Origin: Antedon mediterranea
Lineage: Eukaryota > Echinodermata > Crinoidea > Comatulida > Antedonidae
Reading direction: 5' to 3'
NCBI RefSeq assembly: GCF_964355755.1
Contig: NC_092673.1
Coordinates: 21,457,001-21,521,000 of the forward strand
DNA: 64,000 nt
In this document: positions 12,201-21,999 of the stretch, in pieces
How the letters are laid out: every line of letters starts with the position of its first letter
How positions within the stretch are numbered: the stretch's first letter is position 1
Position numbers and translations under genes: made by a program
The notes under the pieces: model-generated
What the model saw: the letters and a program-made list of their open reading frames with translations, nothing else
Told to the model about the DNA's origin: nothing
Databases searched by the model: none

Positions 12201-14775
12201 AAAAACATGAAAAATAAAGATTAATAAAATCAGACTTTAAATACTATTTTGCAGTTTTAATCAAGTTATTCACTTAAAAAAAAACAAAAAAAATCATTAT
12301 TTCACTTATAAAAAGACAAAAAACTGGTTTATTTTAACCAAAAACTCATTGTCTGAAAGAAAAATCGAGTATTTTTAGCTTTAAATTAGATTTTTTGGGT
12401 AAATCAATTTCTTGTCGATCCAATTTTTGGTCAAAGTGGATAACTATTGTGTGACATTAAAATGGCATATTCAACAAAAAATGTTTAGGAATAATTTTTT
12501 CAGGGGGACAATATATCTCCAAATATTTCAAAATAAGTTATAAATTAAAATAAACATATTTTTTCAGGTATGGAGCACATCAACATGCGAGTTTGTCCGC
12601 ACATTAAATGGTCATCGACGTGGTATAGCTTGTTTACAGTATCGTGATCGACTGGTTGTCAGTGGTTCATCAGATAATACAATAAGGTAACATTCCTTTA
12701 TATGTTGCATAACAAATTTAACTTGAAACAAATTAAAAGGGTAAAAGTTTATCTTTAAATGTGGCAAATGAAAATTGTTAAACCCATATTCCCTACATTT
12801 TTAGATCTAATTTAAGGTCACAAACTACATTTAATGTAAAAATGTTTTTGTCTTTAAACGTTTAACAGTGAAAATTAAGTTAATTCTAATAATTTAAGCG
12901 GCCTGCTACAATCCATCTATATTTTCGGGGGGTTTTTTTTGTTATTCAATCACTTTCGATCAATTGTGAAGTTCAAAACAAATGGAGGAATTGTAACTTT
13001 TCAGCGAAAATACAAACAAATTGGGTTTCCCTAATTATATTGGTATATTGTATTATTGGATTCTGGCAAAAACAGAAAGACAATTAATGCAGCAACTAGA
13101 CTAGGCCTAAAGCTAGCTTGTGACGTTCATACGTTACTGCTCGTACGGTTTAATGTTTTTAAAGTAATATATATGCATTATTTTACAAAAAGGTGTATGG
13201 AATTATAGAGTGGGGAAAGTGTATGGAGTGGGGAAAGTGTATGGAGTGGGGGCTTTAAAAGAGAAAGTTACATCATATCCTGTCATTAATCATGTTGTCA
13301 TCACTACATAAAATCTACTCCTATCAACTTTATTAATGTAGTATCATTTCATATAATAGTAAAAATTTCATAATGCCATAGCAAATTACAGGAACAGGTC
13401 ACTTTAAACATTATGTAGTGCAGACAGTAAAATGAAAAAATTCAGAAATAAAGTTAGAACTAATTCTTCAAATAATATACTGTCAATGTAACTGTATACC
13501 AGTACTTGATTGCATGTATTAATATACAAATAATGAATGTTTATGAGTGCAATGGTACAAATAATGGCACGAGGTGAATGATGAAAGGTTATATCAACGA
13601 GGCAAAGCCGAGTTGATATAACCTTTCATCATTCACCAAGTGCCATTATTTGTACCATTACACGAATACAAAACATTCATTATTTGTTTTATATAACATC
13701 TAAATAAAAAAAAAAAGAAAAAAAAAAAGTACTATTTAACGATCGTTGAATAGTGCGTACTATTGCACGCCATGTGACCCACATTCGTCCAATCAAATGA
13801 CAGGAATTTATTTAGGTGTTATATAATATGTATTTATATGCTCTATTTCTTTCTTTCAGGCTATGGGATATTGAGTGTGGTGCCTGTCTTAGAGTACTTG
13901 AGGGACATGAGGAACTTGTTCGATGTATTCGATTTGATAACAAAAGAATTGTCAGTGGTGCATATGACGGGTAAGAAACAAATGCTTTTTTTTTTCTAAA
14001 TTGTACTGGAACTAACACAATAGAACTGTAGTATTAACATACATCTTTTTTTTTTAACAGAAAAATAAAAGTATGGGACCTACAGGCTGCACTGGACCCA
14101 AGAGCACCAACGGGTACCTTGTGTCTTAGAACATTAGTGGTAAGTTTAGTTTTCAACCATTTTGGTATTTAACCATTTGGTATTCAACCATTCTGGTATT
14201 TTGGTATTCAACAATTTTGTATTAAACCGTTGTGGTATTTAACAATTTTGGTATTCAACAATTGTGTATTAAAACATTTTGGTGTTAAATCATTTTGGTG
14301 TTAAACCATTTTGGTATTCAACAATAGTTTTCAACAGTTTCCTGGTATTTAACCATTTTGGTATTCAACCATTTTGGTATATAACGGTTTTGAATATTCA
14401 ACTAATTTTGATATTCAACCATTTGGTATTTAACCATTTTGGTATTCAACCATTTTGGTATTCAACAGTTTTTGGTATTCAACAGTTTTTGGTAGCTGGT
14501 ACAGTGGTTTAATCATGGACCTATAAATTGTCTTTAAATTATAGGACTAATTACTGTGCCAATACCACAGTATTATTATTATTATTAACAGAAAATGTTT
14601 TAATGTGATTTCACAGGAGCATACTGGCCGAGTGTTTCGTCTTCAGTTTGATGAGTTTCAGATAGTAAGCAGTTCACATGACGATACCATTTTAATTTGG
14701 GATTTTCTTGATGCACCCCTGCAAGAGAACCCAGCACTGCCTGTTGCTGGTACATACACTTACGTTGGTAGATAA
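281..14775 (+). CDS. BTRC: beta-TrCP (F-box/WD40 E3 substrate receptor), 3' part: nine exons, WD40 propeller
   Basis: Substrate-recognition subunit of the SCF ubiquitin ligase that in other animals binds DSGxxS phosphodegrons (beta-catenin, IkB). Exons seen: 281-374, 4970-5107, 6129-6247, 10094-10199, 10693-10836, 12568-12686, 13860-13970, 14061-14139, 14617-14775 (TAA at 14773). Phases agree at every AG/GT junction and give 355 codons plus stop. The first exon carries the linker before the propeller ([11 protein letters not shown]). The rest gives seven WD repeats with signatures such as [24 protein letters not shown] and [12 protein letters not shown], nearly identical to vertebrate beta-TrCP. 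The protein ends GTYTYVGR, like the family C-terminus. The F-box and dimerisation domain (about 250 residues) must lie upstream of base 1. Echinoderms are expected to have a single gene equivalent to both BTRC and FBXW11, so the symbol is a family assignment. Introns are rich in transposons. Confidence 0.96.
511..685 (+). mobile_element. Hairpin MITE, family A, copy 1 (BTRC intron)
   Basis: The left end (TAAAGCCTTGTCTATAGTAT) and right end (ATACTGTAGACAGAGCTTTA) are imperfect inverted repeats of the family A terminus TAAAGCTCTGTCTACACTAT. The interior has an ATGATGTCAT palindrome and three tandem copies of a 21-bp unit (ATATCACTACCATATTTAGG). No coding capacity; the in-frame ORF through the 21-bp units is incidental. 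Confidence 0.8.
1009..2423. mobile_element. 1.4-kb non-autonomous TIR transposon, Tc1/mariner-like (TA target)
   Basis: The two ends are inverted: the left reads TACAGTACAGAAAGAAATTA and the complement of the right reads TACAGTACAGAAAGAAAATA, both running on to CTGC. That is 24 bp with one mismatch. Treating the outermost TA as a target duplication gives CAGT termini, as in Tc1/mariner elements. Inside each end are inverted subterminal arrays of CTACGA/TCGTAG. At 1090-1250 there are about eight repeats of a ~20-bp unit containing TACGATGTATTGTT. No transposase ORF is present. The superfamily is inferred from ends and target only. Confidence 0.75.
2984..3897. mobile_element. PIF/Harbinger-like MITE with TAT target duplication
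   Basis: Termini are GGGCCTGTTTCTGCTGA on the left and its complement with one mismatch on the right (TCAGCAGAAACAGACCC). They are flanked by direct TAT repeats at 2981-2983 and 3898-3900. Multiple TAATCG/CGATTA words cluster near both ends, as subterminal transposase-binding sites often do. A 3-bp target site and GGGCCTGTTT ends suit PIF/Harbinger. No ORF of note. Confidence 0.75.
3901..4969. other. BTRC intron sequence without a recognised gene
   Basis: AT-rich intron DNA. A 156-codon frame (4051-4521) is the longest unassigned ORF in the window, but its composition is that of AT-rich intron and it matches no family I recognise. A CAACTT triplet run precedes CTTTATTTTCCAATG near 4580-4607, possibly an old retroposon tail. 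Confidence 0.4.
5302..5455 (+). mobile_element. Hairpin MITE, family A, copy 2 (left terminus lost)
   Basis: Internal family A sequence (ATGATGTCATATCACTACCA) is followed by an intact right terminus, AGTTTGATAGTGTAGACAGA then GCTTTA. The left 25 bp are missing or unrecognisable, so this copy is truncated or decayed. Confidence 0.75.
6915..7429. mobile_element. ~515-bp TIR element in BTRC intron
   Basis: The left end GAGGTTTCGCAATCATACGA continues through ATACGATAACGAAAACGGATACGTCAC. The right end is its near-perfect inverse (ACGTATCCGTTTTCGTTATC ... TTGCGAAACCTC). The inverted repeats are about 48 bp with three or four mismatches. TA lies just outside both ends, so a TA target is possible. 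The 91-codon frame at 7298-7573 is mostly terminus sequence and not a gene. Confidence 0.75.
7757..7922 (+). mobile_element. Hairpin MITE, family A, copy 3 (both ends intact)
   Basis: The best full-length copy. It starts AGCTCTGTCTACACTATC and ends GATAGTGTAGACAGGGCTTT. Subterminal inverted segments AAAATGTGATGTG and CACATCACACTTTT extend the pairing, so the whole element can fold as one long hairpin of about 160 nt. Confidence 0.85.
7923..10093. other. BTRC intron, AT-rich, local duplication
   Basis: No exon or ORF of note. About 8953-9060 is repeated with indels at 9087-9170 (shared words: TAATCACATACATGCTAT, GAATTTGTAAATACTTTAAT, AATAGCACTAATGATCCCA), a local tandem duplication offset by roughly 130 bp. 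The intron ends in a T-rich tract before the acceptor at 10093. Confidence 0.55.
10540..10600 (+). repeat. Possible SINE 3'-tail fragment
   Basis: The segment GTTGGATGCGTATGAAAAAA resembles the end of the tRNA-related repeat near 54092 (GTTGGATGCATATGAAAC) and runs into an A-rich tail. It is short, so this is a tentative match. Confidence 0.35.
10935..11095. mobile_element. Small inverted-repeat MITE (GACTGGTC family), copy 1
   Basis: Contains GACTGGTCATTTATGAACTC, CAAAAGATCTACTCACA, AACAGCAAGGAGT and ATCAGTCGGATAGG. The same blocks occur in the same order at 36493-36603. The ends of that copy (TATCCGACTGGTC, GACCAGTCGGATA) are mutual inverses. Confidence 0.6.
12778..13258. mobile_element. 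TTAA-flanked non-autonomous element, copy 1
   Basis: TTAA sits at 12778-12781 and 13255-13258, with inverted ends related to TTAAAGCCCCATTCCC. The interior matches the copy at 36935-37554 over many blocks (TTTTTAGATCTAATTTAAG, GACAATTAATGCAGCAACTA, GGTTTAATGTTTTTAAAGT). TTAA targets are typical of piggyBac elements. The assignment is inference because no transposase is present. Confidence 0.65.
13531..13684. repeat. Near-perfect long hairpin in BTRC intron
   Basis: Arms of roughly 68 nt (TAATGAATGTTTATGAGTGC through GGTTATATCAAC, then the inverse GTTGATATAACC through AACATTCATTA) surround a ~13-nt loop, GAGGCAAAGCCGA. The adjacent 13771-13830 block (CATGTGACCCACATTCGTCC, ATGACAGGAATTTATTTAGG) recurs at 51478-51530 in the C2orf42 intron, so the hairpin probably belongs to a larger dispersed element. 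Confidence 0.75.
14150..14500 (+). repeat. ~16-bp minisatellite in the last BTRC intron
   Basis: More than 15 degenerate copies of CCATTTTGGTATTCAA/ CCATTTTGGTATTTAA. The array begins within about 15 nt of the donor of exon 14061-14139 and ends about 115 nt before the next acceptor. The ORF across it (14279-14512) is repeat translation only. Confidence 0.85.
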
Positions 14776-14979
14776 GAATTTGGACTAATTTTCAATTGAT
14801 TGAAATGCACATTATGCTATTTTGAAAAGAGTTGTTCATAATTTCAAGCGTTTAAAACAATGTGACATATGATAGACTTGAGGCATTGTTAAAACCAATT
14901 TACCATGTCTTATCTTTATATGCAAATAGAAGAACGTTTAGTATGCAGCAATGAAAACATCTTCTTATCATCAACTTAC

Positions 14980-14985
14980 AATAAA
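14980..14985 (+). terminator. Candidate poly(A) signal for BTRC (proximal)
   Basis: AATAAA lies about 205 nt after the stop codon. A second AATAAA at 18587-18592 would give a much longer 3' UTR that includes several repeats. No transcript data are available to choose between them. Confidence 0.35.
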
Positions 14986-15800
14986 ACCATTCTCTAAATT
15001 TATTAAGAATAGTGCTATTTTGCATCTTAAATCATGACCAATTAATTAAGTTTAACTAGCATTGCAATTCATAAAATTATAAAGTCTGTATACTCTTTGT
15101 CTCTGCCCGTATAGTCAACAAGTTGATTCAACTAGTATTTATTTTTCCTATCTCTAGAAATAACATAGTTGGCAATTTTAGGCCTATAGTCTAGAGTAAA
15201 CTCTAACCTAGGCCACCTGTTCTAGCTGTACTATGTCAACAAAATGCTTATTGATGTTTTCTGCTTAGCTAGGCCTACACAGTATGCATTCAAGCCCTAT
15301 AATCTACCTTTTCTATGCCAAAACAAATAATATGCCTATTGAAGAAGTAGTCTATACTTTTGTGTGTCTTATTAATTATTGAATTTCACCAGTTGTCAGT
15401 AGTTGAAAAAAAATTACAGTTTAGGCCTGACACAGATTCGTTCAGGCACATGTTACATAATTATAATAAACTGGCCCTATACTATGGATCCGCATCAGTG
15501 TGCACTTTTATTTGAACGAATTAAATTTACCTATATAAAACCTGTATTCTATACCCTTTTTAGGGAGAGTAACCCAAGTTTTACTCGGAGACTATTTCCA
15601 TTTAAAATAACCAAAAAAACTGCGAGATGAACTCGGGTTGCACCCATTATTTTCCTGTTCAACCTTTTCATAAGTAAAACGAACAGTTCATGAAAAGAAT
15701 GTTTATAAATTTTGTAGAGTAAATAGAAGTGAAGTAGGATATTGTATAGTGAATACCAAACACTGACAGTTTACAAATACTGAAATGAACACACTGTTAT

Positions 15801-15954
15801 CAGTGGCGTAACGCAAAGGCCTGAGGCCCCTGGTTTAGGAACCCTATGTGGCCCTGCAACGCTGGAGGCCTCGGGCCTTTTTAGCCATTTTCGACATATG
15901 TTAACGCCTGTTTTTTCCTCTGGGCAGTGAGCACTCATAGCTACTACGCCACTG
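15801..15954 (+). mobile_element. hAT-type MITE with 8-bp target duplication
   Basis: Ends are CAGTGGCGTA and TACGCCACTG. They are flanked by ACTGTTAT (15793-15800) and ACCGTTAT (15955-15962), an 8-bp duplication with one mismatch, the hallmark of hAT insertion. The GC-rich interior (GGCCTGAGGCCCCTGG, GGAGGCCTCGGGCC) recurs in diverged form at 36145-36346 and 44188-44335. Confidence 0.8.
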
Positions 15955-15999
15955 ACCGTTATTTTCAGTTGTTATGTAAACCACATTATAAGATGTTTT

Positions 16000-17020
16000 C
16001 TGAACAAGTATTGGGTTAGGGACAATGTCAGAATTATTCTAATGCAGCAACTGCATTTTGTTCAGCAGCACACATTCATAAAAACGATGTGTTCTAACAG
16101 TTATAAAAATAAATTACATCTTTAACGTGTTTATTCAAAGGCTTTGTTTAGGTAATCATAAACACTGTTTATTGCAGACTACTACTAAAACAGAATGATA
16201 ATAAAAATCATACATTATTTACATACAATAAAATAAATGTAGTAACTGCATTAGAATACTTTTGACATTTTTCCTTAAATTAGTTGGTTTGATTATGGGT
16301 ATACACAGATTGAAATATTTATGCATATTTAAATTTACTAATGAACATTCAATTCTATAAATAGCCAATGTGTTCTTTCAAAAAGTGAACATAACATATG
16401 TTTGAACATAGATATATTAATATATCTATGATTTTAAGCATTTATTATTACAGTATTGTTAAGACATAATATAGTTCCCTAGATATGTCGATTTCGTAAA
16501 CTGTACTGAAACTTCTTTTTTTTTTTAAGAATCTGATCTTAAAGTGTGTCTGATTTTCACTCACACAAAATATTTGCAAAGCTCTTGTGGAAAGAAAAGT
16601 TTAAACTGCAAGAAACATGAATACATACAGCAGTGGTTAATGTTTGTCTTATGTTTAATTGTACAGTTAACTCTCCCTGTAAACGGACATCCTTTCCCGG
16701 CAATATAAAGTTTATACAGAGGTATTATACAACTATAAGAGTCAACTCCAGCATAATCAATAAACTGGTGGTCAAGCTGTACCCACTCCTCAGTCACCAC
16801 ACTACGTTGACCTATCAATTCAAGTATATGCTATGAACTATTTTAAAATTAATTTTATTAAAACTTTTTTGTATTTACTATTGTACTATGTTTGAACAGA
16901 TACGCTGATTATTTCAAGGTGTCTCTTTCCCCATCGGCATCATCTCATCATCACCTAGTTGGCTCTCTAGTTATGTATAATACTTCTATGTTTTGGGTTT
17001 TTTTTAGTTCATCTTTGAGA
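16000..17020. other. Intergenic DNA, no gene recognised
   Basis: AT-rich sequence between BTRC and KIF20B. Small overlapping ORFs near 16561-16836 are on opposite strands over the same DNA and show no family features. Confidence 0.4.
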
Positions 17021-17025
17021 TTGTG

Positions 17026-17178
17026 TCTTAATCTACACTACCAAACTAGTTTGACAAAAAAGGTGTGATGTGCCGAAATATGGTAGTGCCATGCCTAAAT
17101 ATGGTACTGATATGACATTATCATGTCCATTGGGCACATCACATTTTTTGTCACATAATGTTTGATAATGTGGACAGG
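17026..17178 (-). mobile_element. Hairpin MITE, family A, copy 4 (inverted)
   Basis: Diverged termini (CTACACTACCAAACTAGTTT and TTTGATAATGTGGACAGG) bracket family A interior in reverse order (GTGATGTGCC ... GGGCACATCAC). Confidence 0.8.
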
Positions 17179-17275
17179 GGTTGTGGGAGTTTTTACTGTA
17201 CAACATGAAATTTATGTTCATTTTTAAAAATGTTTGGTTTTACATGATTGTTAATCAAAATGTTACCATAGTCAT

Positions 17276-17745
17276 CAAGATTCTATCAAGATAGTATCAA
17301 GATTCTATCAAGATAGTATCAAGATTCTATCAAGGTAGTATCAAGATTCTATCAAGATAGTATCAAGATTCTATCAAGATAGTACTGTATCAAGATTCTA
17401 TCAAGGTAGTATCAAGATTCTATCAAGATAGTATCAAGATTCTATTTAGATAGTATCAAGATTCTATCAAGATAGTACTGTATCAAGATTCTATCAAGGT
17501 AGTATCAAGATTCTATCAAGATAGTATCAAGATTCTATCAAGATTCTATCAAGATAGTATCAAGATTCTATCAAGGTAGTATCAAGATAGTATCAAGATT
17601 CTATCAAGATTCTATCAAGGTAGTATCAAGATTCTATCAAGGTAGTATCAAGATTCTATCAAGATAGTATCAAGATTCTATCAAGGTAGTATCAAGATTC
17701 TATCAAGATAGTATCAAGATTCTATTAAGATAGTATCAAGATGAT
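17276..17745 (+). repeat. 22-bp minisatellite built from 11-bp half units
   Basis: About 470 bp of alternating TATCAAGATTC and TATCAAGATAG/TATCAAGGTAG half units. Most pairs are 22 bp. A few units carry an extra ACTGT (AGTACTGTATCAAG) or a lone half unit, as expected from slippage and unequal exchange. Confidence 0.92.
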
Positions 17746-18586
17746 ACTTGGTTTGTCAAGGTACTTACTCTCAACATGGCTTATACATTTTGTAAATTAT
17801 TAAATATTTGAATGTAGGAAAATCTGATTTTCCTTTTCTATAAAAATCTTGAACGTTGTATTTCGTTGTTTTCCTATTCCGTGTAAATAAATCCGCCTTT
17901 TGCTACATTTTCACCGAAATCAACATATTTAAGAAAAAGGAGTAGAGTACAATTAGTTTTGAGCATAAGAACTTGGATTTGGTAAGAGCTTTTTTAGTTA
18001 CAGATTAAATTGTATTGTACTTATTGGAGTTACCACGAAATGGGATTTAAATTTGTTTTTGTTTGTTGAACAGGATTCAAATTTTCATTGGAATAATAAA
18101 GTCATGATTTATCGCTATGTTAAGTGCCATTTCCAGAAAACATCCTTGTTCATATGTGTAGCCCCATGGGGAATAATAATAGTGGCCATATTTACACTGG
18201 AAAACACCCTAAAAATGAAAAAATTCCAGGTGTAATTAGTGAATACACCCACTGGTTTGTAGTCATTTTTTTAGGGCAAAGATCACCACAAGGTGGGTTA
18301 GTTATACTTCTACTGCTTGCTGGTCTCTTGGTTGTGGGCTTGGTGATACTCTGTAAAAAACATTCTCCATTTTTTGACAACTCGTGGATATACCACTTAT
18401 GTTAATACCACATTGTACATTTAAGCACAGTTACAAATGTACTATAGCATATACAGAGACCATGCATGTACATTCTTCGGTTATTCAACATTATTCTTGT
18501 TGGGTATCCATGGAATTCATTTAATGTAACTTTTTTTTTGTCTGTACTGTACTGTATATTTACTCATAAGCTTACAAGTTTTTATC

Positions 18587-18592
18587 AATAAA
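18587..18592 (+). terminator. AATAAA poly(A) signal candidate (distal)
   Basis: AATAAA followed by A/T-rich sequence. It could be a distal BTRC site or part of an unrelated transcript. Weak evidence. Confidence 0.2.
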
Positions 18593-18725
18593 ATTGTACA
18601 CAATACAAGTCTTTTGTCACTAAAATTTGAATATTTTTATTGAATGGAATAGTTTTAACAATTTTATATCCACTCGGATATAATAAAATCGGTTGTGAAT
18701 TGAAGATTATATACATCTGCTGTCA

Positions 18726-18910
18726 TCACAGAGAACTACATACAATAGAACAAACCATGAGATACAATAACATCACAGGACTCTCTAGATATACTAAGAC
18801 AGTCGCCGTGTGATGTGACAAATTAAACATCACATTGTCACACCCGATGTCACACACCAAGGCAATATTGATTGCCTTGGTCAAACTAGTTTGTAGACAG
18901 AGCTTTACAG
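18726..18910 (+). mobile_element. Hairpin MITE, family A, diverged copy
   Basis: The right end, CAAACTAGTTTGTAGACAGA then GCTTTAC, belongs to family A but has lost about 6 bp inside the terminus. The interior has degenerate GTGATGTGACAAATT/ACATCACATTGTC inverted blocks. The left boundary is uncertain. Confidence 0.5.
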
Positions 18911-19170
18911 TCACATTTTTTCAGAACAGTTCAATTATATGCTGAATTCTCAGAAAATGAAAACAAAAGTGCAAACCAGTTGGTGGGTCCGGGGGTGTGG
19001 ATAATTTTTTATAATGCGTTAAAAAAAAATCTGAAGTTGAATATGAAAACACCACCACCTTTAAGTTACGTCATTTGTAAAAATCAACCAATCACAACAC
19101 GATGCAAGATGATTGGCTAATTTTTAAAACACAATGTTTAACAGCTCATTTTGAAAGTGCTGCTACTACC

Positions 19171-19588
19171 AAAGAACTTATAACACAAGAATCTCCTGTT
19201 CGTCCGAAGCGCGTAACAATTTCGAAAGGCATTGTGGGATAGAATAGAGCTATGGGTGGCGCCATTGTGAGCCATGGAGTAGGGCGCCCGCATCAAATTA
19301 GAAAGTCAAAATCATAGAGGGGATCCGCTAATGCTCTAGGGGGGATAGAGTAATTGACTGAGGAGTTACGAGGAGTAGGGCGCCCGCATCAAATTAGAAA
19401 GTCAAAATCATAGAGGGGATCTGCTAATACTCTAGGGGGGTAGAGTAATTGACTTCCTAGTTTGGAGGGGGCGCTGCTCCATGCTGTGAAATGGCGTCGC
19501 CCAGTTTGACCTTTTAACCCTGTACTTCCGATACTGTGTTTTGAATGCAAATTGAAGAACAGGAGATTCTTGTGTTATAAGTTCTTTG
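19171..19588. mobile_element. 418-bp TIR element containing a 96-bp tandem duplication
   Basis: Left AAAGAACTTATAACACAAGA continuing to ATCTCCTGTTC, and right GAACAGGAGATTCTTGTGTT continuing to ATAAGTTCTTT, are 31-bp perfect inverted repeats. The interior contains two tandem units starting at 19277 and 19373 (AGGGCGCCCGCATCAAATTA, ATAGAGGGGATC). A back-to-back pair of the same terminal sequence occurs alone near 56606-56641. Confidence 0.75.
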
Positions 19589-20012
19589 CTACTACACCAT
19601 TTGTATTGATGGTGGCGTGGTGTGATCGTTGCAAAGTGGAAAACCAAAGTTGAATCAAAGGTGTTGTTGAGTAATTTTATACTAGTTCAGACCTATTTTT
19701 AATCAATTTCTAAATAACACATATAGCGCAATATAATTTGGGCTTGATGAGGACTTATAGTGAACCGCTAGGCCTGTCTGATTCTGTGGTGTTTTGTGCG
19801 ATCGACTGTCTGTTGTGTGTGTGACACTCATGACGTGCACGGATTCCCGCGTTCTGCACTCGGCCTAAGTTTAGCCTAGCTAGGCCCATCACATTGTTGG
19901 TGTAGCAATATTGTGTATTGTCAGTCTCTGATAATTATTATAAACCTAGCCTACACAGTGGCTGCATCTACGCCCAGCTAGCTAGGCCTAGGATCGAGTA
20001 CAGTAGTAAATG

Positions 20013-20811
20013 TGTTATGCGCGATTTGAACGATTTGCGCAATTTGAAATTGCGCAAAAAAATCCTTGCGCAATTTGAAATTGCGCAAAGAATTCTTGCG
20101 CAATTTAAAATTGCGCAAGGATTTTTTTGCGCAATTTGAAATTGCGCAATCAACTTGCGCAATTTCAAATTGCGCAAGAAAATCTTTGCGCAATTTTAAA
20201 TTGCGCTGCACAATTTGTAAATTGCGCAAGATAGTTCTTGCGCAATATGACACCTTTGCGCAATTTGAAAACGAACTGTAAATTTTCCCATACATGGCTA
20301 GGCTAGGCCTAGGCAGAGGAGTTTAAAATTTAGTATTTTATTATATAAATAAGACCATTTCAATGAAGATAATGTTTAATACTCACTTTTTAAGTTTTTA
20401 ATATTAGTTTAAGCTAGGCCATGTAACCTAGTCAGTATCAGTAGTCCAGACCCTAGCTAGGCTAGAGTAGTATAGCCGGCCGCCCGCGCCGCGCCCGCCT
20501 GGTGGAACACCACCGCTTCGTTTTCCTTCGTCGGTTCTTCGACGGTATGCTAACTTATAACAATATTTGCACTACTAAAATAAGGAAATGCGATATTTAT
20601 GTTTAATTTTGAATCATTCTTAGAAATTACTATAAAAATATGGGTGTGCATGATTTCACAATCTGTCGAAAAACCTTGCGCAATTTGCAGATTACTTGCG
20701 CAATTTAATACGTTGCTTGCGCAATTTGAAACACATGTTTCAATTCAAATTGCGCAAGGATTTTTTTTGCGCAATTTCAAATTGCGCAAATCGTTCAAAT
20801 CGCGCATAACA
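20013..20811. mobile_element. Foldback element with dense TTGCGCAA palindromes, copy 1
   Basis: Outer ends TGTTATGCGCGATTTGAACG and its inverse are perfect inverted repeats flanked by AATG on both sides (20009-20012, 20812-20815). The left 260 bp hold about 14 copies of the perfect palindrome TTGCGCAA, mostly paired as TTGCGCAATTTnAAATTGCGCAA-type hairpins. The right 130 bp hold about six. The middle has a GC-rich stretch near 20478-20505 and a TGGTGGAACACCACC hairpin. Overlapping ORFs on both strands read the palindromes (LRNFKLRK) and are not genes. A second copy lies at 57046-57923. Confidence 0.85.
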
Positions 20812-21999
20812 AATGCAATCCACACAGATGTTAGGCCTAGGCCTATTCATTAATAAAAATTAAAAAGGCCCAGCAGGAGGGATATTTTATTATTTATTTT
20901 GCTCAAATCAATCAAAAATGCATGCAAATTTCAGATCGTATGCAGTCAATAAATACAAGTCGTACAATTACAGGGGACCTAGCCTAGGCCCATTTTTTCT
21001 TTATAAATGTGGCCTGCATTTATTCGTGGCCACGTCGTTGGGGAAACACCTTTTAATGGATTTAATAAGGTTTATCGCAAATAGCTTGATTTTGCGAGGA
21101 ACGTCATTACACAATTCATAATGGATTAATGGGAAGGGTTTGGGAGCAAACGTCACAATTGGGTCTTCCACCATGTAATATAGTGTTATGAGGTTTCTGA
21201 CTTGTAAAGAGGACTCTACTCGCTTGACTGTAGTAACAATACATATATTGTTTATTCAATAATACTTGATGATACAATAATGCTTCAGTATAATATGACT
21301 CAAGATAGTATTCAGGATAATGCAACTATAACTAAGGAACAGAGGATCAGTGATGCTGTCGGTGAGATGTATGTTTTGGTGTTCTTCTGGAGAAGTGGCT
21401 GTGAGGTGTACAGTACTGACTACATATCATATACCAAGCCCACACATTTTACACGGGTGTGAAAAACGCGTGACTCGCGTGTAATTAGGTACTAACAATA
21501 CTGTCCATATTCACTCATGCATTACTGCATTGAGTAATTCAACTGCAGCGAACTGTATTTATAATTTGTTGATGTTTTGTTCATATATTATTATCATCAA
21601 ACAGACAATAACTGGAATTACAGTACAGGATAACAGCATTTTATATAACAAAATATAGGCCTATTTGAAATAAAAAATCGATTTATTTATCATAGTGCAA
21701 TGAATCATGGAGGTAAAAACCTCCATGAATCATGATGCAATTATGTCTGTGATTGAAAATACTAGGCCTAGTTAGTAGGCCTACTACCGGGAGTACAGTA
21801 CTACTATTCTAGGCCTAGTTTGCTTTCAAGGTTTGTTTGTATATATTTTTAAGTCATATTTATTAAGTATTTGAGAAAACTCATAAAAAAAAACAAGGTA
21901 GAAAAGACCCAACAATATCTTTAAAAACACGATCGTTGCTGGTGGCCGAATGACGTACTTTCTGTACGCACCACGTTGTAGAGTTCATCCATTGAGTAC

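Noticed and set aside
17276..17745. CRISPR-like array
   Set aside because: Repeats are contiguous with no unique spacers, and the context is a eukaryotic intergenic region.
19918..20295. Cluster of overlapping ORFs on both strands encoding LRNFKLRK-like repeats
   Set aside because: They translate the TTGCGCAA palindromes of the foldback element; the same frames recur at 56989-57349 and are open in several phases.
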